NCBI GenBank assembly: GCA_017560285.1
Contig: JAFYOG010000012.1
Span: forward strand, 1 to 14,417
Source of the DNA: Clostridia bacterium
GTDB lineage: Bacteria > Bacillota > Clostridia > Oscillospirales > CAG-382
Length of the DNA stretch: 14,417 nt
Direction of reading: 5' to 3'
Shown here: piece by piece, positions 6,482-13,371 of the stretch
Position numbering within the stretch: position 1 is the first letter of the stretch
Layout: each line of letters begins with the position of its first letter
Translations under genes and position numbers: made by a program
Notes under the pieces: model-generated
Told to the model about the DNA's origin: nothing
Database searches by the model: none
The model's input: the letters and a program-made list of their open reading frames with translations, nothing else

Positions 6482-9001
6482 TTAGTGATTTTTCATCATT
6501 AAAAATGATATCGCCCATACCGGCAACAGCCAGAAAAATTGGAAGCATACCGCGTGGATAGAGGTAATTTCTGCCAAACCGCCGGTGATTGCAAGGAAAG
6601 CAACCGCCATAAAGGAAAGGAACACGCTGATAACGCTTACGATAACGTTACATTTGGTGATATGCCTTGCTTTGTCGCAATAGGCAAACATTTTTAAGAA
6701 GTTGTGCAAGGACGAATTGCAGACAACGCCGCTGTTTACCCGTTCTACCTCGCCCGCTACGTCGTCGGGGTCGGTTCCGCGAAGCACGGAAATAGGGCAT
6801 TTGCGGAATTTTATTGCGGAATTGATAAGTTCGTTATTAATGTTGGGGTCCAAGGTTTTTACACCAAGACACAAATTAGCCTTATACATATCCTTAAGCA
6901 AGGAATCGAACAAGGGGTTGATTGTATATTTTATATAAAGCTTTGCGGCAAGCTTTTCGTCGATAACCACGTACATTACCGAGCCAACACCGCGGTCGTA
7001 AGCCTCGTCCCCTTCGTCAACGGGGCATTCGAAGCGGTAACGGCGCATATAGCTGCGCTTGCCCAAAAAGTAGTTGTGGCCTTCCAAAGCAACGCACAAG
7101 CCGTCGTTTGCACTTTCGATAACACGCGCCATAGAGGGCTTTTCCACCTCGCCGCTTAATGCATCGGAAAGAACCTTTGCCAAGGGGCCGCCCACATAGC
7201 TGAACACCTTTGCAAGGTCGGTTATAACCGAATCTATACGGTATTCGCCGTACATACGGATATTGGTGATTTTTACCAAGCTGGAGGGGTAAACCTCGGT
7301 ATCTGCAAAGGAAAGAACCGATGCGGTGGCGTATTCCTCGGCAATATCGTTACCGATAAACGCTGCCGAGCGTTTTGCGCCAACGCGGTTTACGGATATT
7401 AAAGGCAAGGTAAGCATAAAGAAGGAGGCGGCGGGCACGCTTGCGGCGATTATAACCGAGAAAGCGGAATATGCCGCAACACTGCTTTTTCCTACCCCTA
7501 TCATAGCCGCAAAAATTATAACGCCTGCAAGAAACACTGCGGGAACGATAAAATTGAACACAGATTCGAATTTAGAGGGTTTTTCGGTGCGTTCCACAAA
7601 GCCGTCCACGAACTTGGTTCTTTTTACGGTATAGATATCGCTATCCTCGAAGAGGTATTTATAAAACTCGTCTGCTTCGCGGGTGCCGCCGGTAAGCTCG
7701 CAAGCGGCATATTTGGGGCGCTTGGACGCCAAAATTCTAAAGCATTTATAATCCTTGCGGGCGCACATATAGTTGGAAAGCGCGGCGCAAAGAGCGGCAA
7801 ATGCCGCGGGCAGGTTGTAAAGCTTCATATCGGATGCATATGGGTCGGTAAACAGCATAACCACCGAATAGGCGGTTGCAACCAAGATAGAAACCACAAG
7901 CAAGCTATCGGTATTTAAGCGGAATTTATATATACCCTTAATACCGTTGCGAATGGATTTAAGCATTGTTAAGCCGATAAAGAACAGCAGCTGAAGGTCT
8001 ACGAGTATGTAGAAAATGCCGTGGGTTCCCTGCTTTATCATATCGTTATGGAGAGTGCTTTCGTTGGTGGCAAGCTCTAAGAACAAAATGCCCACAGCAA
8101 ACAAAGCAACAAGAACGGTGCGCCACAGCCAGCTGCGCATACGCTTGCGGAACACCGAAGCAACAAGGGAATTTTGCTCGCGGGAGGTATATTTAACCGA
8201 GGTTTCCTCTACCTTTTCTTTACTGCGGGAAAGCTCGCGGTTCTTTTCTACCAAGCGTTCTAAAGCGCCGTCCTCGTCCTCCATCATTTCGAAGGCGAGG
8301 CGCAAATTTATATCGGTTTCATCTAAAGCTTCGCCGCCCAAAAGGGTTAGCTTATCGTCGTCGGTATCGAACTTAACCTGACCTTCGGTTTCGGTATCGC
8401 CCTCAAACTCCAAGGGGCGTTCGGTTAACTTTTCGGTTAGCTTTTCGTAATCCTCGTCAAAACCCGAGGCTTCGGAAGATTGGGATGCTTCGTCAAAGCG
8501 CAAGGTATCGCCCAAGGGGAACATCTGCTCTTGGGTGTATTCCTGCGGTGCTTCTTCGACATCATCGGAAAAGCGGTTTGTTTTAAAGCCCTTGGGGGGT
8601 TCCTTTACCTCGTCGGAAAGGGTGCGGGTGCGGGCATCGTTGATCATTTCGTAAAGCTTTTCTACACGTTCGCTGTTGCCGGGCTTGTTTTCCTCGGACA
8701 GATAGCCCAAAAGCTCGTTATTTGCGTTTTGCTCTGCAAGCTTTATACGCAATTTCTGAGTATCGCTAAGCTTTTTTTCTTCTTTATGAGTGCTGTATTG
8801 ATCGATAAGCTCGGCGGTTTCGGCATTTATGCGAGAGGTAACCTTGGTTCGCTTTTTGGGCGGTTCTTCCTCGCCGTGAACCTTGGTTTTTTCAAGCTCG
8901 GGTTGGCGCGCGGCAACAGGCGCGTCGATATCGGCGCGATTAGCTTCCTCGGCTTCCCGAAGTATATCTAATATATCTTTTTTAGGTTCCTGTTTAGGCA
9001 T
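6482..9001 (-). CDS. Membrane protein with P1B-type-ATPase architecture lacking catalytic motifs (probable pseudo-ATPase)
   Basis: An 839-residue protein that I do not recognise as a named family. Residues 1-285 are a charged, mostly acidic, apparently disordered cytosolic tail. Eight hydrophobic segments follow, at about 293-311, 328-347, 366-385, 396-413, 481-501, 508-533, 784-808 and 815-836. Soluble loops of about 67 residues (414-480) and 250 residues (534-783) fall where P1B-type ATPases hold the A domain and the P/N domains. The sixth segment, IIAASVPAASFFMLTLPLIS, resembles the metal-site helix with its Pro but has no CPC. After it, where DKTGTLT is expected, the protein has FADTEVYPSS (565-574). 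TGDN is replaced by KTLDPN (715-720) and GDGxND is absent. Residues 672-783 still follow the P-domain pattern (VMYVVIDEKLAA, then SGVVCNSSLHNFLKMF). It should not hydrolyse ATP; a sensing or scaffold role is conceivable. It starts 14 bases after rlmB with an AGGTG site. Confidence 0.72.
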   Translation of the reverse strand: MPKQEPKKDILDILREAEEANRADIDAPVAARQPELEKTKVHGEEEPPKKRTKVTSRINAETAELIDQYSTHKEEKKLSDTQKLRIKLAEQNANNELLGYLSEENKPGNSERVEKLYEMINDARTRTLSDEVKEPPKGFKTNRFSDDVEEAPQEYTQEQMFPLGDTLRFDEASQSSEASGFDEDYEKLTEKLTERPLEFEGDTETEGQVKFDTDDDKLTLLGGEALDETDINLRLAFEMMEDEDGALERLVEKNRELSRSKEKVEETSVKYTSREQNSLVASVFRKRMRSWLWRTVLVALFAVGILFLELATNESTLHNDMIKQGTHGIFYILVDLQLLFFIGLTMLKSIRNGIKGIYKFRLNTDSLLVVSILVATAYSVVMLFTDPYASDMKLYNLPAAFAALCAALSNYMCARKDYKCFRILASKRPKYAACELTGGTREADEFYKYLFEDSDIYTVKRTKFVDGFVERTEKPSKFESVFNFIVPAVFLAGVIIFAAMIGVGKSSVAAYSAFSVIIAASVPAASFFMLTLPLISVNRVGAKRSAAFIGNDIAEEYATASVLSFADTEVYPSSLVKITNIRMYGEYRIDSVITDLAKVFSYVGGPLAKVLSDALSGEVEKPSMARVIESANDGLCVALEGHNYFLGKRSYMRRYRFECPVDEGDEAYDRGVGSVMYVVIDEKLAAKLYIKYTINPLFDSLLKDMYKANLCLGVKTLDPNINNELINSAIKFRKCPISVLRGTDPDDVAGEVERVNSGVVCNSSLHNFLKMFAYCDKARHITKCNVIVSVISVFLSFMAVAFLAITGGLAEITSIHAVCFQFFWLLPVWAISFLMMKNH

Positions 9002-9015
9002 TATTGTTCACCTGC

Positions 9016-9804
9016 TTATTGATTATTACGCTGCTTTGCCGCCTCGAACATTACGATAGCGCCTGCGTTGGATACGTTAAGAGAATTTACCGTACCGTAC
9101 ATAGGGATACCTGCAATAAAATCGCTTTCTTTTTTAAGCAATGCAGATACACCCTCGCCCTCGCTGCCAAGAATAAGCGCCACAGAGCCCTTGAAATCCT
9201 GACAATAATAGGGTTGGCCGCCGGCTTCCACCGCCCAGATCCAAACACCGTTTTCTTTAAGGTATTTTACAGCGTTGGCAAGGTTGGGAACGCGGGCAAT
9301 GGGCATTGCGAAAACTGCCCCTGCGCTGGATTTGGCAACGGTGCCGTTTACACCCACGGCACGGCGCTTGGGGATTATAACACCGTTTACGCCCGCACAG
9401 TTGGCGCTGCGGATTAACGCGCCGAGATTGTGGGGGTCGTTAATGGAATCGCAAATAAGGAAGAAGGGTTTTTCTCCCTTTTCCGTAACCGATTGGAAAA
9501 GCTCCTCTACCGTTAAATAATCGGTTTCGGCGGCAACGGCAATAACGCCCTGATGCACGCCGCCCTCTGCCATTTTATCTAAACGGCGGGTATCGGTTTC
9601 CACAACCGGTATTTTTTGCTCGGCGGCTTTTTTGCAAATATTGCTTAAAATACCGTCGGCATCCTTACGGATATATATTCTGTCTACGGTTCTTCCGCTT
9701 TTTAAAAGCTCGGTAACCGCATTTCTGCCTATAAACAGCCCTTCTATGGAAGGTTCGTTGTTAAAAGCTCTGTTTTCTCTCATAAACTTGCAACACTCAT
9801 TCAT
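9016..9804 (-). CDS. rlmB: SPOUT-family 23S rRNA (guanosine-2'-O-)-methyltransferase, RlmB/TrmH type
   Basis: A 262-residue member of the SpoU/TrmH branch of SPOUT methyltransferases, which methylates a ribose 2'-OH using S-adenosylmethionine. The N-terminal L30e-like RNA-binding domain (about 20-95) starts at IEGLFIGRNAV. The three SPOUT motifs are present: NDPHNLGALIRSA (122-134, with the catalytic Arg R132), ILGSEGEGVS (211-220) and IPMYGTVNSLNVSNAGAI (233-250), which forms the knotted cofactor site. Length and domain order fit RlmB, which modifies G2251 in E. coli 23S rRNA; other TrmH-like rRNA targets cannot be excluded. The start is uncertain. The ATG at 9804 lies only about a dozen bases after the predicted transcription start and has no Shine-Dalgarno, so the in-frame ATG at 9783 may be used instead. 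It is the first gene of an operon with the pseudo-ATPase-like membrane protein. Confidence 0.88.
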   Translation of the reverse strand: MNECCKFMRENRAFNNEPSIEGLFIGRNAVTELLKSGRTVDRIYIRKDADGILSNICKKAAEQKIPVVETDTRRLDKMAEGGVHQGVIAVAAETDYLTVEELFQSVTEKGEKPFFLICDSINDPHNLGALIRSANCAGVNGVIIPKRRAVGVNGTVAKSSAGAVFAMPIARVPNLANAVKYLKENGVWIWAVEAGGQPYYCQDFKGSVALILGSEGEGVSALLKKESDFIAGIPMYGTVNSLNVSNAGAIVMFEAAKQRNNQ

Positions 9805-9822
9805 TATATTTATACAAAATTT

Positions 9823-9851
9823 ATTATATCACAAGCGGTTGCAAGTGTCAA
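9823..9851 (-). promoter_or_regulatory. Perfect consensus sigma-A promoter of the rlmB operon
   Basis: Minus strand: TTGACA (9846-9851), 17-bp spacer, TATAAT (9823-9828). Predicted transcription start near 9816, giving a very short leader if the ATG at 9804 is used. Confidence 0.88.
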
Positions 9852-9878
9852 TTATATAAACGCTATTTACAAAAAGAA

Positions 9879-9901
9879 AAAACAGCCAAAAAGGCTGTTT
9901 T
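9879..9901 (-). terminator. Intrinsic terminator of the 45-residue peptide gene
   Basis: Arms AAAACAGCC (9879-9887) and GGCTGTTTT (9893-9901) with a 5-base loop, followed on the minus strand by TTCTTTTTG. It lies 27 bases after the peptide stop codon and just before the rlmB promoter. Confidence 0.85.
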
Positions 9902-9927
9902 AGTTGCTTTGCTATTAATTAGGGAAA

Positions 9928-10065
9928 TTAAACTTCGTCGAAAAAGAGCGATGCCCAAGGGTCGATAGTAGTTTCGCCGCCTTCGGTACCGTTAGACTGA
10001 GAAATAATATCGTTAATATCGAAGTTGATTATATTTAATTCAGGAGTAAGGTATGTTTTCTTCAT
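9928..10065 (-). CDS. Small protein of 45 residues, MKKTY-x-x-PE type, function unknown
   Basis: The sequence begins MKKTYLTPELNIINFDIND and ends DPWASLFFDEV. It has a lysine-rich start, a PE at residues 8-9, a patterned middle IINFDINDIISQS, a Gly/Thr-rich stretch NGTEGGETT, and an acidic-aromatic C-terminus. There is no cysteine, signal peptide or membrane segment. Three signals support it as a real gene: a GAGGG ribosome binding site 8 bases before the ATG, a -10/-35 pair at 10113-10141, and a dedicated terminator at 9879-9901, so it forms its own transcription unit. Many gut Clostridia genomes carry short unnamed peptides starting with a similar MKK.Y..PE pattern and a D(I/V)I..S segment; I know this only as a recurring pattern with no assigned function. 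A ribosomally made precursor peptide or a small regulator are both possible, but no modification enzyme or transporter is adjacent. Confidence 0.75.
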   Translation of the reverse strand: MKKTYLTPELNIINFDINDIISQSNGTEGGETTIDPWASLFFDEV

Positions 10066-10112
10066 CGTCTACGCCCTCTTACATAATAATACGCATAATT
10101 TTGATTACACTT

Positions 10113-10141
10113 ATTATAGCAAAGGGTTTAGGCAAAAGCAA
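10113..10141 (-). promoter_or_regulatory. Probable sigma-A promoter of the small peptide gene
   Basis: Minus strand: TTGCTT (10136-10141), 17-bp spacer, TATAAT (10113-10118). The -10 box is perfect and the -35 box is partial. The leader is about 40 bases and contains the GAGGG ribosome binding site. Confidence 0.65.
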
Positions 10142-10223
10142 TAGTCAAAATGCATATTTACAATTTGTTCACAATGTGTTTTTTGTAACTATATAACAAA
10201 ATAACAAAAAGGCGAAAATAAAA

Positions 10224-10255
10224 GCAGACGGCGTTAAAGCCGTCTGCAAATATGC
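10224..10255 (-). terminator. Intrinsic terminator of the discoidin/cohesin surface protein gene
   Basis: Perfect 9-bp arms GCAGACGGC (10224-10232) and GCCGTCTGC (10239-10247) with a 6-base loop, followed on the minus strand by TTTTATTTT. It is placed about 25 bases after the stop codon at 10273. Confidence 0.9.
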
Positions 10256-10272
10256 TATTTAAGCGTTATGAC

Positions 10273-11934
10273 TTATTTACGAGTCTTGATAACTACAGCA
10301 GAACCTGCGATAGCTACGAGAGCGATGATAGCAAAGAAGATCATGCTGGTAGCGTCGCCGGGCTTGGGCTGGTCGTTGGAAGAATCGGAAGTGGAGTCGT
10401 CAACGTTGCCGGTAGCAGCGGTGATAGCCATGCCGGAACCGTTACCAACGTAGTCGTTGCCGCCATCGGTGTAGTAACCGAATACGGTGTTGTGGGGGAT
10501 CCATGCAGCGATATCGCCAGTAGCATCAGCCTTAACGGTGAATTCAACAGAGAAGGTGATTTCGCCGTCGTTCTTAGCATAGGTGAAGGTGTCGCCGTTT
10601 TCGCCGCCTGCAGTACCTGCAACGAGAGCGATAACGCCGTCTTCAACCTTGGAGAGGTCTTCCCATTCTGCGAAGCCGTTGAATACCTTGATAGCAGAGC
10701 CAGCAAGTTCTTCAGCGAGTTCGAGCTTGGTTTCGTCGTAGTTGAGAACGAGTTCAACAGTGTCGAGACCGTTTTCAGCAGTGATGTTGTTGATAGATAC
10801 GTTTACAGTGATCTTTTCGCCAGCAACATAGTTGGAAGGATCGATGGTAACTACTGCATCGAAAGCAGCGTCAGCGTTAGCGTCGCCAAGGAGTTCTTCG
10901 ATGTTGGTGGTGGGTTCTTCAGGTTGAACGGGTTCTTCAACTTCGGGTTCGGAAGCTTCGGGAGCCTTTTCTTCAGCAGCGATAACAACTACTTCAGTAA
11001 TGAAGCACCAGCCGCCGCGAGCAAGACGGAATTCTACCTTTTCTACGGTAGCTTCAACTTCGAGAGCTGCGTAGCAGTAGGTGTCTGCTGCAACAACGTC
11101 TTCCTTAAGAACAGTACCGAGTTCGGTTGCGTTGCCGTCTGCATCGTAGCCGATGAAGGTAACGTTAGCAGGGCCTACGCCGCCATCCATAAGGTTGGGC
11201 ATGTAAGCACGTACTTCGGTGATGTCGTATTCTTTTTCGAGGTCAACCTTTACCCAAGCATAGCCGAGTTCAGCAGTGTCGGGAGTACCGTCGTGAAGAC
11301 CAACGAAAGCAGAGTTGGTGTATTCGTTAGAACCGGGAAGGAGTCTGTCGGTGAGTTCCTTGTTGTTATCATCGGGATAGGTGATGGGAGCGGTTTCGCT
11401 GTAACCCCAGTTAGCTTCACGGCCGCCATCTCTGTAAGGGTTAGAGGTGGTGTAGCCCTTCTTGTAAGCAACGTTGTTGTCTACGCGAAGCTTAACGGTG
11501 TTAGGAGCAGGCATCTTGGTGCCGGAGAAGGAGAGAGTGCCGCCAACTGCGAGGTTGTCGAGCTCTACGTCCATGTTGTAACCAACGTCGTACTTACCGT
11601 GAAGGATAACGTAGATATCGCCATCGTTCTTGGTGAAGCCGGTAGCTTCGATAAGAGCTGCGGGAGTAACGTCGCCGGAAACTTTTTCAGCGGGGCAAGC
11701 AACTTCGCCTACTACTCTGTAGCCGTCACCGTTGGGGGTGAGCTGAAGGCAGTTGGACCAGTTGGGATTGCATTCGCCGAACTTTTCGAGAGAAGTGCAA
11801 ACAACAACGCCAGCTTCTTCAACGGGTACATCTACGCCGGTGATAACATAGTCGATTGTTGCTGCGGAGGGAGCTACTGCGAACATTGTAACGAGCAATG
11901 TAGCAGTAAGAAGAAAAGCAAAAAACTTCTTCAT
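10273..11934 (-). CDS. Secreted membrane-anchored protein with discoidin-like (F5/8C) and cohesin-like domains
   Basis: A 553-residue exported protein. Residues 1-25 are a signal peptide with a likely cut after PSAA. An N-terminal domain (about 26-148) has four cysteines (C46, C55, C62, C80) and matches nothing I recognise. Residues about 150-319 look like a discoidin/F5-8C domain: NNVAYKKGYT, KELTDRLLPG, YAWVKVDLEKEYDITEVRAYM and a closing FITEVVVIA. A Pro/Glu-rich spacer (321-345) precedes a cohesin-like domain (about 356-507: AAFDAVVTIDPSNYVAGEKITV, then NGLDTVELVLNYDETKLEL). The C-terminus is an acidic Ser/Asp linker, the motif QPKPGD, a hydrophobic helix (529-548) and a basic tail KTRK. 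This is the layout of a sortase sorting signal but with Pro instead of Thr, so it may simply stay membrane-anchored. Discoidin modules usually bind glycans. It has an AAGGA site and a strong promoter and stands alone. Confidence 0.82.
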   Translation of the reverse strand: MKKFFAFLLTATLLVTMFAVAPSAATIDYVITGVDVPVEEAGVVVCTSLEKFGECNPNWSNCLQLTPNGDGYRVVGEVACPAEKVSGDVTPAALIEATGFTKNDGDIYVILHGKYDVGYNMDVELDNLAVGGTLSFSGTKMPAPNTVKLRVDNNVAYKKGYTTSNPYRDGGREANWGYSETAPITYPDDNNKELTDRLLPGSNEYTNSAFVGLHDGTPDTAELGYAWVKVDLEKEYDITEVRAYMPNLMDGGVGPANVTFIGYDADGNATELGTVLKEDVVAADTYCYAALEVEATVEKVEFRLARGGWCFITEVVVIAAEEKAPEASEPEVEEPVQPEEPTTNIEELLGDANADAAFDAVVTIDPSNYVAGEKITVNVSINNITAENGLDTVELVLNYDETKLELAEELAGSAIKVFNGFAEWEDLSKVEDGVIALVAGTAGGENGDTFTYAKNDGEITFSVEFTVKADATGDIAAWIPHNTVFGYYTDGGNDYVGNGSGMAITAATGNVDDSTSDSSNDQPKPGDATSMIFFAIIALVAIAGSAVVIKTRK

Positions 11935-11965
11935 TGTTAGGGTTTCCTTTCATATAATTATTTTT

Positions 11966-11980
11966 TGGGATATAATCCCA
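11966..11980 (-). promoter_or_regulatory. Perfect palindrome in the leader of the surface protein gene (possible operator)
   Basis: TGGGAT-ATA-ATCCCA, a 15-base inverted repeat with 6-base arms. It lies about 5-20 bases downstream of the predicted transcription start (near 11985) and before the ribosome binding site. It could be a repressor site or a small 5' hairpin; no regulator is identified. Confidence 0.45.
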
Positions 11981-11991
11981 TATTCGAATGA

Positions 11992-12020
11992 ATTATAACA
12001 CACATATTTTTTGTTGTCAA
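11992..12020 (-). promoter_or_regulatory. Perfect consensus sigma-A promoter of the discoidin/cohesin surface protein
   Basis: Minus strand: TTGACA (12015-12020), 17-bp spacer, TATAAT (11992-11997). The leader of about 50 bases carries the palindrome at 11966-11980 and an AAGGA ribosome binding site. Confidence 0.88.
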
Positions 12021-12172
12021 TAGGTTCCGCAATGCATTTTTATATATTTGTAAATTTTTTAGAGCTTGGATTCGCCGCAAAAATGCATTTCACGGGGTTA
12101 ATTTTTGTCGTTTCGGGAAGGTTTATTCGGATTAATTTTTGGATTTTTTAGATTTTTTTGGTTTTTAAAACG
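12021..12172. other. Noncoding A/T-rich spacer between pfkA terminator and surface protein promoter
   Basis: Contains runs of T and two copies of AATGCATTT (starting near 12032 and 12082) but no credible reading frame with a ribosome binding site, and no stable GC-rich hairpin. Confidence 0.6.
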
Positions 12173-12202
12173 AAAAAAGCAGACGTTTTGCCGTCTGCTT
12201 TT
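12173..12202 (-). terminator. Intrinsic terminator of pfkA
   Basis: Arms at 12175-12185 and 12192-12202 with GC core GCAGACG / CGTCTGC and a 6-base loop, followed on the minus strand by a run of Ts. The arm is shared with the terminator at 10224. The A and T flanks on both sides would let it work in both directions. Confidence 0.9.
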
Positions 12203-12209
12203 TATATTT

Positions 12210-13274
12210 TTAAAGTGTGATATGGTCGATTATATAATTAAGGTAGTTTTTATACGCTTGTTTATCGGCAACGATTCTCTTCATTTCGTAAAGCTTGTTG
12301 GGAGAAATTTGTTCCTCTTCCTCGGGCTTTAGCTTGCCCTTCATAAGCTTATCTACGGTTAAAGCATCGTAAATATCCATTGCTACGATATTGTTACCGC
12401 GCAAGCACATAACCTGCTTCATTTGGCCGTCTACCAGATTTTCCACCGCCGCACAGCCCATTTGGGTTGCAAGAACACGGTCGCGCAACGTAGGCGCGCC
12501 GCCGCGCTGAATGTGGGCAAGGCGGGCAAAACGGCTTTCGATGCCGCTGCGAGCCTCGATCATACGGGCAAGCTCTTCGCCGTAATCTCTGCCCATACCC
12601 TCGGAAGTGATAATAATGAAGTTACGCTTGCCGCCTTTGCGGGCATCGATCATTTTTTCGATAACGTGGTCGAAATCGGTAGGGATTTCTTTTATTACCG
12701 CGGTAACCGCGCCCAAGGCGATAGAGGTTTGCAACGCGATGTCGCCTGCATCCCTGCCCATAACCTCTACAACGGTGCAGCGGGAATGGCTTTCGCTGGT
12801 ATCGCGCAATTTATCTACAAGGTCTACGACGGTGTTCATTGCGGTATCGAAGCCTATGGTAGATTCGGTAGAAGCGATATCGTTATCGATAGTGCCGGGG
12901 ATACCTATGCAGGGCACACCGTGGGTGGTTAAATCTACTGCGCCGCGGAAGGTGCCGTCGCCGCCGATGGTTACGATGCCGTCGATGCCGAAGTTATCGC
13001 AATTTGCAACCGCCTTCGCCATACCCTCGGGGGTGCAGAATTCTTTACTGCGGGCGGAATATAGCATTGTACCGCCGCGGTTTATTATAAAGGAAACGTC
13101 GCGTTCGTGAAGCTGTTTTATGTTACCCTCGATAAGGCCTTGGTAACCGTTGTAAATACCCATAACCTCTATGCCCTTATAAATGGCAAGACGGGTTACG
13201 GCACGGACAGCCGCGTTCATACCGGGGGCATCGCCGCCGCTGGTTAATACGCCGATACGCTTAATTTGTTTCAT
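12210..13274 (-). CDS. pfkA: ATP-dependent 6-phosphofructokinase
   Basis: A 354-residue phosphofructokinase that phosphorylates fructose 6-phosphate to fructose 1,6-bisphosphate, the committed step of glycolysis. The ATP site is GGDAPGMNAAVR (13-24) and GGDGT (104-108). The catalytic segment is PGTIDND (126-132), with the proton acceptor at D130. Substrate-binding MGRDAGDIAL (172-181) and the AHIQRGGAPTLRDR segment (253-266) are also present. Gly in the GGDG loop together with PGTIDND, rather than PKTIDND, points to ATP and not pyrophosphate as donor. It is about 30 residues longer than E. coli PfkA (320), mostly through a C-terminal extension after about 320 (EEQISPNKLYEMKRIV). The start is supported by an AGGAGA site and fits the family N-terminus (IKRIGVLTSGGDAPG). 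It is monocistronic, with its own promoter and terminator, divergent from spoIVA. Confidence 0.96.
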   Translation of the reverse strand: MKQIKRIGVLTSGGDAPGMNAAVRAVTRLAIYKGIEVMGIYNGYQGLIEGNIKQLHERDVSFIINRGGTMLYSARSKEFCTPEGMAKAVANCDNFGIDGIVTIGGDGTFRGAVDLTTHGVPCIGIPGTIDNDIASTESTIGFDTAMNTVVDLVDKLRDTSESHSRCTVVEVMGRDAGDIALQTSIALGAVTAVIKEIPTDFDHVIEKMIDARKGGKRNFIIITSEGMGRDYGEELARMIEARSGIESRFARLAHIQRGGAPTLRDRVLATQMGCAAVENLVDGQMKQVMCLRGNNIVAMDIYDALTVDKLMKGKLKPEEEEQISPNKLYEMKRIVADKQAYKNYLNYIIDHITL

Positions 13275-13314
13275 AATAGCATCTCCTATGCTTTATATAA
13301 ATTATTTCAAATAA

Positions 13315-13343
13315 AAGATATCACAATTTTATTGGAATGTCAA
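13315..13343 (-). promoter_or_regulatory. Probable sigma-A promoter of pfkA
   Basis: Minus strand: perfect TTGACA (13338-13343), 17-bp spacer, TATCTT (13315-13320, four of six matches). The leader is about 35 bases and ends in the AGGAGA ribosome binding site. Confidence 0.72.
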
Positions 13344-13371
13344 CAATCTGTTCTATATAAAAGGTATTTTG

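Noticed and set aside
6482..9001. Annotation as an active heavy-metal P-type ATPase
   Set aside because: The DKTGT, TGE, TGDN and GDGxND motifs are all missing, so the fold similarity does not justify calling it a functional pump.
10273..11934. Cellulosome scaffoldin
   Set aside because: There is one cohesin-like domain only, no dockerin, no cellulose-binding module and no glycoside hydrolase in the window.
10252..11940. Long plus-strand frame of 562 codons opposite the secreted surface protein gene
   Set aside because: It is the antisense shadow of the minus-strand gene: Val/Ser/Gly-rich with no domains and no ribosome binding site, whereas the minus strand has a signal peptide, domains, a promoter and a terminator.
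12105..12332. Plus-strand frame of 75 codons across the pfkA terminator
   Set aside because: It is Phe-rich because it reads T-runs, it passes through the terminator hairpin into antisense pfkA, and it has no ribosome binding site.
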